Notes: generated by a model from the sequence alone, not told the origin. DNA of 64,000 nt from Bacteroidales bacterium (GCA_017549805.1 JAFYNJ010000019.1:88312-152311); one strand, 5' to 3'. Shown: positions 18,471-25,428, counted from the stretch's first letter. Program-made: numbers and translations.

Positions 18471-18628
18471 CTTTGGGCGCGTCCCCCGGCGGCAGCGGCA
18501 GTGAGTCGGTAGGGTAGAAGTGCCTCATGTGCCGCCGGCGGTCGGGCTTTCCGGGGCTTCGCTATCGCTTCGGTGCTCCGTTGCACTTCGCACCAAGCCC
18601 CTCCAATCCCTCGCGCGCTCCCGCACCC
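18471..18628 (+). repeat. GC-rich extragenic repeat, family 1, copy C
   Basis: Third copy of the unit at 9181 and 14877, in the same orientation, starting 17 bases after the helicase stop codon. It differs from copy A by a short expansion in the GCTTCGCTATCGCTTCGG segment. Confidence 0.9.
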
Positions 18629-18674
18629 TGAACTTTCACTCACAAAATATCGACCCCGAATTGGAATAAATGCT

Positions 18675-18682
18675 TACCTTTG
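18675..18682 (+). promoter_or_regulatory. -7 box for the 18698 gene
   Basis: TACCTTTG matches TAnnTTTG, 15 bases before the ATG at 18698 and 21 before the alternative ATG at 18704. Confidence 0.5.
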
Positions 18683-18697
18683 CCAGCGATAGGGTAG

Positions 18698-19396
18698 ATG
18701 CTTATGGAAAACCGAATCTTGCGACAATACAACGCCTACGAAATCGTCATGTTCGTCCACGAAATGCACTCCCGTGGCTATGGCAAGCTGCGCCTTTTTT
18801 CAGGCATGTCGCCAAATGGTTGTGCCTGGCGTTGGTTCATCTATCCCAAGATCCTGATGAAGTCCGACAACCTCTTTGAGCGTCACGACGACCATGTTCC
18901 TTTTGATTGCCCCTTTGGTGTCACTGGCGACAGCGAAGCTGTCATCATGTGTCCCGACACCATCGACGAGGCCATCCGTGCCAACCAAGGCTTCTTCGAT
19001 CTGGCTAAAGGCTGCGACGATGAATATGTTGCCTGGTTCTCAACCATCGTTGAGCAGGCCAAGCGAGGCGCGTATCCCATTGCCTTTGCCGATTGTTATC
19101 TTGCTGATACCTGGATGTTCACCAATGGCCAAGATTCATTGCCGTTCCCGCCTTTCGTTCCCGACGATATCGATGATTTCTCCGATGAGCAACTCCTCGT
19201 AGGTGCGCCCTATTTGTTCGACCAATCCTCCGCCGCCGAACTCAACGAAGTCCTCAACTTCCAAGGCTCCAAGCCCAACAGTCAAACCATCTGCTCCGTC
19301 ATCCGTCAAGCCCTCAAAGAAAACAAAGGCCTCCTGAGCCATATCGACACCTACGTCACCCCCAACGAAATCGACCTCTTCCCCTGGAGTGACTAA
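18698..19396 (+). CDS. Hypothetical protein, 232 residues
   Basis: A soluble acidic protein rich in Asp, Phe and Trp. The N-terminal half has RLFSGMSPNGCAWRWFIYPK, and a proline/Asp-rich segment (PFPPFVPDDIDDFSDEQ) lies near 150-170. No signal peptide, membrane segment or catalytic signature is visible, and I do not recognise a family. The start could be ATG 18698 (MLMENRIL) or ATG 18704 (MENRIL); the second gives a more usual leader length. It is a single-gene unit between a family 1 repeat and a family 2 fragment, like the other orphans of this island. Confidence 0.75.
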   Translation: MLMENRILRQYNAYEIVMFVHEMHSRGYGKLRLFSGMSPNGCAWRWFIYPKILMKSDNLFERHDDHVPFDCPFGVTGDSEAVIMCPDTIDEAIRANQGFFDLAKGCDDEYVAWFSTIVEQAKRGAYPIAFADCYLADTWMFTNGQDSLPFPPFVPDDIDDFSDEQLLVGAPYLFDQSSAAELNEVLNFQGSKPNSQTICSVIRQALKENKGLLSHIDTYVTPNEIDLFPWSD

Positions 19397-19430
19397 AGTA
19401 CCCGCCCTTCAAGGTGTTCAGCGCTCCGCG

Positions 19431-19452
19431 CTTCACATCTTGTTCATCCCGC
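19431..19452 (+). repeat. Extragenic repeat family 2, fragment
   Basis: CTTCACATCTTGTTCATCCCGC matches the start of the family 2 unit seen at 10240, 15126 and 15810. It follows the stop codon of the 232-residue gene. Confidence 0.6.
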
Positions 19453-19496
19453 CCGCAAAACCTACCGGCGACAACCACTTCTTCGCAAATTTTCAT

Positions 19497-19504
19497 TACC
19501 TTTG
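19497..19504 (+). promoter_or_regulatory. -7 box for the HD-domain gene
   Basis: TACCTTTG, 24 bases before the ATG at 19529. The in-frame ATG at 19502 lies inside this box and is rejected as a start. Confidence 0.55.
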
Positions 19505-19528
19505 CCCCAAAGAGGGAAGGAGCCAACC

Positions 19529-19969
19529 ATGATCGATATCGAGCAAGTAAAACAATGGGCAGTCAACCGCTGGACGCTGGGCGAGCTTCACGGCATCGCA
19601 CACTGGGAGCGTGTTGACCGCAACGGCCAACTGCTGGCCACCCCCGATTGTGACTTGACCGTGATCCGTCTCTTCGCCTACCTCCACGACAGCTGCCGTG
19701 AAAACGACAGCTACGATGAGCAGCACGGCCCTCGTGCCGCTAAAATGATCAAAAGCTTAAGGAAAACCCTCCTAAAGGACTTGACTGACCAACAATTTGA
19801 CCTCCTTCAGTCGGCTTGCTACCTCCATACCACTACCCACAGCACCGGCAATCCCACCATCGACGCCTGTTTCGATGCCGACCGCCTCGACCTCGGTCGC
19901 GTAGGAATCACCCCTGACCCCACCAAGATGGCCACCACCAAAGGCAAGGAACTGGCCAGCCGCTTATAA
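19529..19969 (+). CDS. Small HD-domain phosphohydrolase-like protein
   Basis: This 146-residue protein carries an HD-type metal-binding pattern: His in HGIAHWERV near 21-26, His-Asp in YLHDSC near 52, His in QHGPRAA near 65, and a downstream Asp in DADRLDLGRVG. HD proteins hydrolyse phosphomonoester or phosphodiester bonds, often of nucleotides; the substrate here cannot be read from the sequence. The start at 19529 follows the promoter box at 19497-19504. It is a single gene, and its stop overlaps the terminator of the convergent small transcript (19967-20001). Confidence 0.75.
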   Translation: MIDIEQVKQWAVNRWTLGELHGIAHWERVDRNGQLLATPDCDLTVIRLFAYLHDSCRENDSYDEQHGPRAAKMIKSLRKTLLKDLTDQQFDLLQSACYLHTTTHSTGNPTIDACFDADRLDLGRVGITPDPTKMATTKGKELASRL

Positions 19970-20001
19970 AAAAGGAGCCACGCTATCCCAGCGCAGCTCC
20001 T
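19967..20001 (-). terminator. Rho-independent terminator, minus strand
   Basis: Read on the minus strand, AGGAGCTGCGCT and AGCGTGGCTCCT form a strong stem followed by six T. It can end transcription from the thermonuclease operon and from the internal promoter at 20063-20094. Confidence 0.75.
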
Positions 20002-20056
20002 GGTCGAGATTACAAATGAACCCAAAGCCCAATTCCGAGGAATCGTTCTTTGCGTC
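19968..20056 (-). ncRNA. Candidate small RNA between internal promoter and terminator
   Basis: A full promoter on the minus strand (TTTG at 20091-20094, 20-base spacer, TATATTTG at 20063-20070) lies in the 3' end of the thermonuclease gene. A strong terminator lies at 19967-20001. Between them is a unit of about 90 bases with no start codon followed by a useful frame. It contains a second hairpin (ATTCCTCGGAAT). The simplest reading is a short non-coding transcript. It may instead be a decayed leader. Confidence 0.4.
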
Positions 20057-20062
20057 GCTTTG

Positions 20063-20094
20063 CAAATATACACCTTTTTCCTTACCTATACAAA
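20063..20094 (-). promoter_or_regulatory. Internal promoter within thermonuclease 3' end
   Basis: The minus strand reads TTTG, a 20-base spacer, then TATATTTG. Both boxes match exactly and face the terminator 60 bases away. Confidence 0.55.
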
Positions 20095-20657
20095 TCTCGC
20101 TCAGCTTTGCTCATCTTCCTCCATTCCCATGGCGGTACCGCTCGATCATCTCTCCACAGACCCAGCCTTCGCAATCTCGCTCCAGCCTCCAGTTGAGCGT
20201 ATGATGGGATGTTCTCGTATTCTTTGTAGTACCAAGCCAATCCATGTTTCAACATTTCCCCGGCAACATCCAAACCGTTAATGCTCACCTTGGCCACCCA
20301 TCTTCCGTACCTGTCTTTCCGAATCAGCTCCAGCTGCACAGTCTCACCGCCTATGCGATAGTTGAGATGCCTCGTCGCCACATCGCCGTAATACTGGCCA
20401 CGTTCAGGTGCATCTATCCCGCAGATCCGTATCGTCAGCCGATTCAACTCAATGGCCAACGGGTTTACTCCAGGATTGCCGCCATTGTCAATGTACCCCT
20501 CAAAGGTGTCCCCATCGACAACCCGACTCACCTTCAGCGTCACTATTTGGTTGTGGTAGGTTGTCGCCGCCACCGTCATTGCGAGGAGGCACGACGAAGC
20601 AATCCACATGTACGCAAATAAGATCATTATCCTTTTCATACTCAATTCTCCTTTCAT
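20082..20657 (-). CDS. Staphylococcal nuclease-like thermonuclease, exported
   Basis: This 191-residue protein has an N-terminal signal region (MKRIMILFAYMWIASSCLLAM) and an SNase fold with VVDGDTF, IRICGIDAPE, DRYGRWVAKV and an ARLRRLGLW C-terminal motif. The catalytic Asp, Arg and Glu positions appear intact. It should cleave DNA or RNA outside the cytosol with calcium. The start may be ATG 20657 or ATG 20639 (MKRIM); its first codons overlap the stop of the upstream gene by 4 bases. Part of the signal peptide is encoded by an interspersed repeat (20574-20604). It is the last gene of the cassette with the M15 peptidase. Confidence 0.88.
   Translation of the reverse strand: MKGELSMKRIMILFAYMWIASSCLLAMTVAATTYHNQIVTLKVSRVVDGDTFEGYIDNGGNPGVNPLAIELNRLTIRICGIDAPERGQYYGDVATRHLNYRIGGETVQLELIRKDRYGRWVAKVSINGLDVAGEMLKHGLAWYYKEYENIPSYAQLEAGARLRRLGLWRDDRAVPPWEWRKMSKAERDLYR
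20574..20604 (+). repeat. GTCATTGCGAGGAGG-type interspersed repeat, copy 2, inside a signal-peptide coding region
   Basis: CGTCATTGCGAGGAGGCACGACGAAGCAATC matches the classical form of this repeat. On the minus strand it encodes the segment IASSCLLAMT of the thermonuclease signal peptide, so the repeat has been used as coding sequence. Confidence 0.85.
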
Positions 20658-21127
20658 TTTTTCTTAATCATAAACACCAATCCACAAAAAGCACAGATTA
20701 TCGCGAAGATCCACCACAGAATGGCACCAACATTCCGCTTGGCCGTTCCATCGCCTCCAGCTGCTGGCTTATTGACTACAGCCACAGAATCCCTCACAAT
20801 CAGCGTGTCGCTCGTAGCCTCCAAAGCCTCGCTCTTCACCATCACCTCGGAGCTAATCACCCTTAGTTTGGAATCGTCTCGCTCAGTGGTTTTCTCTATG
20901 CGCAAAGTGTCGCCCTCAGTGGTGGTCAAAACAGTAATGGTGGTCGTTTCCCGAATCGTGTCGAAAACAGCCACCATTACATTCTCCTTTATGGAATCTG
21001 CTCGTTTCGCCTCAATCTCCACTTTCTGCTGTTCAACCCTCGTTTTCACCTCCTTGCTTGCTCTGCAGCTCGTCCAAAACGGGGCAGTCAGCAGCAAGAG
21101 GGCAATCATTAATCCTTTGTATCGCAT
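20654..21127 (-). CDS. Lipoprotein with C-terminal membrane segment, spanin-like position
   Basis: This 157-residue protein starts with a lipoprotein-type signal (LLLLTAPFWTSC, Cys21), has a Lys/Glu and Thr-rich middle (repeated DTLRI and DTLIV strands) and ends with a hydrophobic helix (ILWWIFAIICAFCGLVF) and Lys residues. Its first 95 bases overlap the end of the upstream gene in another frame, as o-spanin genes overlap i-spanin genes in phages. The extra C-terminal membrane helix is unlike normal o-spanins, so the call rests mainly on arrangement. It lies downstream of an M15 endolysin-like gene. Confidence 0.65.
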   Translation of the reverse strand: MRYKGLMIALLLLTAPFWTSCRASKEVKTRVEQQKVEIEAKRADSIKENVMVAVFDTIRETTTITVLTTTEGDTLRIEKTTERDDSKLRVISSEVMVKSEALEATSDTLIVRDSVAVVNKPAAGGDGTAKRNVGAILWWIFAIICAFCGLVFMIKKK

Positions 21128-21353
21128 TTCTAAGCAAATCCACTTCGTTTCTCAATTCCCTAACTTCCTGCCGTAGGGGTTCGGCAATGTTCTCACGGAA
21201 CTCATCCACATACATCTTGGAAAGATCCATGTCTTTTTGCCTGTTATCGGCTTTCAAGCTTTCCACCTCCTGGCGGTACTTCCTCCCCGAAACAATCCAA
21301 CCGCATCCGCTCAGCAAGGCGATAAGTGCCAGTATAATGCTCGTCCATTCCAT
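21033..21353 (-). CDS. Small membrane-anchored coiled-coil protein, i-spanin-like
   Basis: This 106-residue protein has an N-terminal membrane helix (IILALIALLSGCGWIV) followed by a heptad-like charged helix (QEVRELRNEVDLLRNAI). That layout fits phage i-spanins (Rz). Its 3' end overlaps the lipoprotein gene by 95 bases, and it begins 17 bases after the M15 peptidase stop. Spanins join inner and outer membranes for lysis. Without terminase or capsid genes nearby, the cassette is probably a remnant or a domesticated lysis module. Confidence 0.65.
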   Translation of the reverse strand: MEWTSIILALIALLSGCGWIVSGRKYRQEVESLKADNRQKDMDLSKMYVDEFRENIAEPLRQEVRELRNEVDLLRNAIQRINDCPLAADCPVLDELQSKQGGENEG

Positions 21354-21370
21354 AGTAACTCCTTTCTGAA

Positions 21371-21781
21371 CTACATATAAAGCACCCTCTTACGATTACC
21401 ACCCAGGCGTTTCCAGCTTACGTGTAGCCACTGTGGTCCAGCTTCGCTGTTCTTTTCATAAATCAACTGGTCAAACTTCCCAGCCTCCTCAATCATCTTG
21501 GCCAGCTTCAGGTTCTCTTCAGGACTCCCAGCGGTAATATCAGCAGCTTCGCCTTTCATGTGTTGACTGTTGGCCGCACCGTTCACAAGCTGGTTGAGCT
21601 TGGGGCAGCGGTACCCGCTGTTCACGTAGATAGGCTTCCCGTAGCGTTCCCTCAAGGGGTCGAGAACCTGCTCCACAAGGGAGCGAAGGTTCTCTTCCGC
21701 CTCAAGGTTCGCACCGTTCCAGAGGCACCGCCTGATGGCGGTGTCGCTCCTGAGCATTTCGCTAATGCTAAAGTGCTTCAT
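21371..21781 (-). CDS. Peptidase M15-type cell-wall endopeptidase (endolysin-like)
   Basis: This 136-residue protein is a full M15_3-type domain: SGYRCPKLNQLV, the zinc-binding SQHMKGEAADI (His and Asp) and the C-terminal WLHVSW (His). Such enzymes cleave peptidoglycan peptides. There is no signal peptide, as in phage endolysins that need a holin or other release route. It is followed by spanin-like genes and preceded by the DUF6266 gene at 29 bases. Confidence 0.9.
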   Translation of the reverse strand: MKHFSISEMLRSDTAIRRCLWNGANLEAEENLRSLVEQVLDPLRERYGKPIYVNSGYRCPKLNQLVNGAANSQHMKGEAADITAGSPEENLKLAKMIEEAGKFDQLIYEKNSEAGPQWLHVSWKRLGGNRKRVLYM

Positions 21782-21809
21782 GGTTCCTGGTTTTTGGTTC
21801 CTCGTTCAA

Positions 21810-22931
21810 TTACTCGGTATCGACGGGCTCGTCATTGCCACCGGTGCTCTTGCTGAACATGCGGCTCACGGCCTGGCTGCTCACACCGTCCTTAATGGCG
21901 ATGGCACGGACGTTGGTCGTGCCGGTGATGGTGAACGGTTCAGTGTAGAGCGGGCTGCTTGCACTTGGCATGTAGCCGTCGGTGGTGTAGTGGATCTCAG
22001 CACCGGCAGGGCCAGTGATGCTCACCTCGGTGCTCTCAGTGAACGGAGAAGTACCGCTGATCACAGGAGAAGCCAGAGTTTCTGCAGCGGCTCCGCCGCC
22101 AGTGTTGCCACTGTCGTTGCCACCAGCGTTACCGCCGGTATTTTCACCAGCGTTGCCGCCAGTGTTGCCACTGCCGTTGCCACCAGCGTTACCGCCGGTG
22201 TTTCCACCAGTTTGAGTGCCGGACTGGCTACCGCCGTTGTTCTGTTCGCCGCCGTTGCCTTCCTCACGACCAGGAGCTTCGGCACCGAAAGCGCCAAGAT
22301 ACTCGGTTTGAGAGGCAACGCCTTCGTTGTACGAAGCGCCTCCAATAACGAAAGCGTAGGCATAGATACGCTTGCCTGCCCACTTGGCGGACATGGTCAA
22401 GCTCAGTTCACCTTCTTCGTTGCGTTTGCCAACGGCCATGCACTTCGAGTTGTTCACTTCGGGGCAGTAGGCCACCAGATAAACGTGGTCTTTCTCCGAT
22501 GCGCGGTGGTCGTCCATGTTGGCTTCCTCAATGCTTGCACTGAGTACGTTGCCAGTGACAGCCACGTCGGCGAGTTCCACGCCCGGCAGCTTGCCGAAGC
22601 TGAGTTTCAGATGCTCGTAGTCGAGGCTAAGCAGCTCGGGAGCGTCGCCGATCACGTTCTGCATGTTTTCCTTGACAAACAAGCCGTTTTGAGTGGTTCT
22701 GCGATTGCGGGCTTCAGCACGAAAACCAGCATAGATGGCCTCGTAGAGGTCACCGGCAGCGTGGGTGATCAGTGCAAAGCGGGCGCGTTGCAGACTTTGT
22801 TCCTTGGTTTGCGACTTTCTGCCGTTCACCGTGTGGGAGCGTTGGACGTTCTGGCCTTTCCAGTTGAAGCCAACAACGTTGCCGAGCTTCCCGACAAATC
22901 CTGAGGTAATACCCCAATTAATTTTTGCCAT
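21810..22931 (-). CDS. DUF6266-type protein with Gly/Asn-rich linker and chitobiase-like C-terminal domain
   Basis: The N-terminal ~225 residues match the Bacteroidetes DUF6266 pattern (starting MAKINWGITSGFVGKLGNVVG, with NGRKSQT). A long low-complexity linker of repeated GGNAGG and GGNTGG units follows at ~232-292. The C-terminal domain has the chitobiase/beta-hexosaminidase C-terminal pattern (IHYTTDGYMPSASSPLY). DUF6266 proteins are of unknown function. It is the first gene of the leftward cassette, with a full promoter at 22999-23031. The repeat-coded linker probably varies in length between strains. Confidence 0.8.
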   Translation of the reverse strand: MAKINWGITSGFVGKLGNVVGFNWKGQNVQRSHTVNGRKSQTKEQSLQRARFALITHAAGDLYEAIYAGFRAEARNRRTTQNGLFVKENMQNVIGDAPELLSLDYEHLKLSFGKLPGVELADVAVTGNVLSASIEEANMDDHRASEKDHVYLVAYCPEVNNSKCMAVGKRNEEGELSLTMSAKWAGKRIYAYAFVIGGASYNEGVASQTEYLGAFGAEAPGREEGNGGEQNNGGSQSGTQTGGNTGGNAGGNGSGNTGGNAGENTGGNAGGNDSGNTGGGAAAETLASPVISGTSPFTESTEVSITGPAGAEIHYTTDGYMPSASSPLYTEPFTITGTTNVRAIAIKDGVSSQAVSRMFSKSTGGNDEPVDTE

Positions 22932-22998
22932 AGTTTTTGGTTTTTAAAGGTTAATAAATTTGGTTCTCTTGGTTGGTTTTCCGGATTGCAACCGGCTG

Positions 22999-23031
22999 CA
23001 AAATTACTGTCATTGCATGCCTCAACGCAAA
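22999..23031 (-). promoter_or_regulatory. Full promoter of the DUF6266 cassette
   Basis: On the minus strand, TTTG (23028-23031) and TAATTTTG (22999-23006) are separated by 21 bases, a good Bacteroidetes promoter facing the DUF6266 gene. Confidence 0.65.
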
Positions 23032-23103
23032 TCGAGTTGGTTATATATAACTAACTTTCTGTCTGCTCCCTCCGTGGTCTCTCCCTGTTTCCTGTCTGTT
23101 TTC

Positions 23104-23194
23104 TCTCTGAAATCAGAGACAAATCAGGGAGGATGTCTCTGAAATCAGAGACAATTCAGAGAGAATCAGAGACAATTCAGAGAGAAATCAGAGA
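23104..23194. promoter_or_regulatory. Array of TCAGAGA half-sites, helically phased operator-like cluster
   Basis: Two palindromes TCTCTGA-AA-TCAGAGA (23104-23119 and 23136-23151) are followed by direct half-sites TCAGAGA at 23156, 23166, 23177 and 23188. From 23145 onward the half-sites recur every 10-11 bases, about one DNA turn. The array lies between the DUF6266 promoter and the small HTH gene at 23313. A binding platform for the HTH protein or the recombinase is the likely use (inference). Confidence 0.65.
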
Positions 23195-23312
23195 GCCGCC
23201 CATAAAGTGATTTCGTCCCTATTTCTCTCTGCCTCGTCACAATTTCCATCCGAAATGTCACTAAATCAGAAAAATGCATTAATTTTGTACTTCGAACCAA
23301 AAACCAAAATTT

Positions 23313-23573
23313 ATGAATACTTTAAGGGTGATTCTTGACCACCTCGGAGTGACACTTGAGGAGATCCGCAGTGAAAGTCATGAGCGGCGCATCACTGATG
23401 CCAGGACTATGCTAGCGGCAGCACTTCCCATCACACAACGCCAAGTTGCCGTCTTGCTCGGCTGCTCACAGCCGGCAGTACATAAGATGAGGCGCAAGCA
23501 CAAACAACTCTTGCATTATGATAAAGAATACCGTGAGATGTGGGAGGCCATCAATTCCGTCGAGGGGAGTTAA
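23313..23573 (+). CDS. Small HTH DNA-binding protein
   Basis: This 86-residue protein has a helix-turn-helix core (ITQRQVAVLLGCSQPAVHKMRRKH, about residues 39-62). The preceding helix (RRITDARTMLAAALP) recalls the DNA-binding domain of DnaA and of phage or transposon regulators. It is the only transcription-factor candidate in this module and sits beside the TCAGAGA array, which suggests autoregulation and control of the divergent cassette. The first 35 residues may form a dimerisation helix. Confidence 0.75.
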   Translation: MNTLRVILDHLGVTLEEIRSESHERRITDARTMLAAALPITQRQVAVLLGCSQPAVHKMRRKHKQLLHYDKEYREMWEAINSVEGS

Positions 23574-23940
23574 TCCTCAGTCGGCCAACGGCTGCGGAGC
23601 GTAGCCTTCACATCTCTATGGCATCGAGCACGCCGCAGCCATTGTCCGCCTTCGGCTAATTACCTATCTACCCTTACAATAAAATCATTCGGAAAGCTAC
23701 CTGGCTGCCGAAGGCTGCGGGAGAGGAGTTTCACCCTTTTGTGGCGGCTCGTTAGCCGCAGCCTTCGTCATCCAGTCAGGCACCCTTTTGAAAAAAAGAT
23801 GATTTGACAATGAAAAAACAAATTTGTATCCAATTTGTCTAAAGAAAAGTCTATCTTTGCACTCGACTCCCCGTAGCCATTACAAGGAGTTTATCTGTTA
23901 AAGGAAGCCGAAAGCCCAATTTATTCGGCTTCCTGCTTTT
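23574..23940. other. Intergenic region with inverted repeat and short transcription unit
   Basis: No protein gene is seen. It contains a GC-rich inverted repeat (CGAAGGCTGCGG at 23709-23720 with CCGCAGCCTTCG at 23756-23767), a promoter box at 23852-23859, one copy of the 12-bp repeat TTTATCTGTTAA (23890-23901) and a terminator at 23902-23942. Confidence 0.6.
23890..23901 (+). repeat. 12-bp direct repeat, left copy, beside integrase gene
   Basis: TTTATCTGTTAA occurs exactly here and again at 25457-25468, bracketing the integrase gene. It could be an attachment-site core or an arm-binding site. Confidence 0.5.
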
Positions 23941-23942
23941 TT
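23902..23942 (+). terminator. Rho-independent terminator, plus strand
   Basis: AGGAAGCCGAA and TTCGGCTTCCT form an 11-bp stem with an 11-base loop, followed by GCTTTTTT. Confidence 0.75.
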
Positions 23943-25428
23943 AGAGTGCGTTGATCATCTTCTTTTTGGTCTCGTCACTTACCTTGCGGTACCGCGAAAT
24001 GGCTTTGCTACCCTCGGCGTGGCCGCTCATCGAAGCGATATCCGAATCCCTAAAGCCAGCCTCATACAGGTTGCCGCAGAAGTTTCGTCTTCCCATGTGG
24101 CTGCTGGCCACTTCCGAAAGCTTCACCTGTTTCTCAAGCCTGGTCACTGGGTCGAGGATGGTCACGATGCGGTCAATCTCAGGCACCAGCTTGAAAATCT
24201 CCTTAATGGCATCGTTGTATTTCTGGTCGGAGATAAAAGGAAGGATGCTGTCCTCGCAGTTGTTGCTGTAGCGTTCAAGAATAATCTTGGCGGTAGGGTG
24301 GAGGGGTACGGTGACAATCTTGCCGCTCTTGTTTTTCGTCTTACCGGCCACATATTGGAGCATCTCGCCATCGATGATGTTGGAGCGCTTCAGACGCTTC
24401 AAGTCACCCACACGGCAACCCACCAACGATTGAAACACAAAGATGTCTCTTTGGATGGCCAGCTCGGGACGCTTGCTAAGATCAGCCTCAAAGAGTCGTT
24501 GCCTGTCCTCGTTCGAGAAGAAGAAAGGCGTGCCGTAAACCGATTGATCCATGTTGAAGTTCATGAACACATCGTCGATGTTCAGTTTCTTCACCTTCAG
24601 CAGCCAGTGCCAGAAGGCAATCAGATACTTGATTTCGACCACCACATAGTTCAGGCTCCGCTTTTCCACACCACGTTTCTTCACATACTCGTAGCCATCA
24701 TAGATTCTCTCGTACTTCCTTTTCGGAACATAGGCCTCTTTGCTGTTGCCGTCTTTGTCCATGACAGTCCTGGTTTCCCAGAGCTCGAACTCGTTGATGA
24801 TGAAGTGTCGGTAGTCATACATCAACGAAGTTGTCACTTCCTTCAGTCGGTACTGCTTACCTTGATAGCGTTCCATCCGATCCCAAAGCCCATGGGCTGT
24901 GTAGTAGGCCTTGTGGCGGCAGTCGCCAATCACACCGTTTTTGTACTGCTCTTCGATGAAGTAGGCAAAGACATCGAGGAAGTATTGATTCTCCATCTTG
25001 GAGCGTTCAACCTTCCGAGCCACTTTTTCTTCCTGAAGGCGTTTTTTACTAAAGATGGTCCATTGGTTGGAGATCACTTCCTGCCCATTAATATAAATAG
25101 GTGTGGAAGAGCTTCGCCATTCGATGTCTTTCATCCATTGTGTCAGGGAGTCCGGCTTTAAGTCTTTCGGCTCGGTTTCTTCCCAGCAGCGGATGAGGTA
25201 GGAGGTCAGTTGGTTTAGTCGGTCGCGGATCTCCTCGCAGTTGTCGCCAAATTTGTTTTTCTTCCCTTTGGGCATTCCTTTTTCGCTGTCCCAATTACCA
25301 GCGGTGATGAAAATTCCCGTGGGTGCTCTTTTCACGAAATCCCTCTTGCCACTGAAGCGGAGCTGGATTTCACCCCTTTCGTCATCTTTCTTGATGTACC
25401 GTGAAAGGTAAAATTTTAGTGTTGCCAT
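23941..25428 (-). CDS. Tyrosine recombinase (phage/transposon-type integrase)
   Basis: This 495-residue protein has an N-terminal arm-binding segment (LKFYLSRYIKKDDERG), a core-binding domain and a C-terminal catalytic domain. Visible catalytic residues are Arg in GCRVGDL (~341), a Lys-rich TKNKSGKIVTVPL strand, HMGRR (His444, Arg447), His470 in GHAEG and Tyr480 in SRYRKV. It should integrate and excise a mobile element. It is convergent with the HTH gene and bracketed by the 12-bp repeat. No tRNA target is seen nearby. It is longer than most Bacteroidetes integrases (about 400 residues). Confidence 0.92.
   Translation of the reverse strand: MATLKFYLSRYIKKDDERGEIQLRFSGKRDFVKRAPTGIFITAGNWDSEKGMPKGKKNKFGDNCEEIRDRLNQLTSYLIRCWEETEPKDLKPDSLTQWMKDIEWRSSSTPIYINGQEVISNQWTIFSKKRLQEEKVARKVERSKMENQYFLDVFAYFIEEQYKNGVIGDCRHKAYYTAHGLWDRMERYQGKQYRLKEVTTSLMYDYRHFIINEFELWETRTVMDKDGNSKEAYVPKRKYERIYDGYEYVKKRGVEKRSLNYVVVEIKYLIAFWHWLLKVKKLNIDDVFMNFNMDQSVYGTPFFFSNEDRQRLFEADLSKRPELAIQRDIFVFQSLVGCRVGDLKRLKRSNIIDGEMLQYVAGKTKNKSGKIVTVPLHPTAKIILERYSNNCEDSILPFISDQKYNDAIKEIFKLVPEIDRIVTILDPVTRLEKQVKLSEVASSHMGRRNFCGNLYEAGFRDSDIASMSGHAEGSKAISRYRKVSDETKKKMINAL

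Larger units (their letters stand above)
22932..23312. other. Divergent regulatory region of the mobile-like module
   Basis: It holds the DUF6266 promoter, the TCAGAGA array and, near 23284-23295, a TTTGTACTTCG stretch that may serve the HTH gene. No gene is seen. Confidence 0.6.
23852..23942 (+). ncRNA. Candidate small RNA with own promoter and terminator
   Basis: TATCTTTG (23852-23859) is followed about 45 bases later by a perfect 11-bp stem (AGGAAGCCGAA with TTCGGCTTCCT, 23902-23934) and a T-run into the integrase stop region. No start codon with a useful frame lies between. The upstream TTTG candidates have poor spacing (14 or 24), which lowers confidence. It could regulate the convergent integrase gene by antisense read-in (inference). 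Confidence 0.4.

Noticed and set aside
9181-18628. GC-rich repeats after single genes as integron attC sites of a cassette array
   Set aside because: No RYYYAAC/GTTRRRY core pairs are present, the repeats lie on either side of genes in mixed orientation, and no integron integrase is seen.
23104-23194. TCAGAGA array as a small CRISPR
   Set aside because: The repeats are 7 bases long with 3-4 base gaps, there are no spacers of normal length, and no cas genes occur in the window.
20082-25428. Complete prophage
   Set aside because: Lysis-like genes, an HTH gene and an integrase are present, but no terminase, portal, capsid or tail genes.
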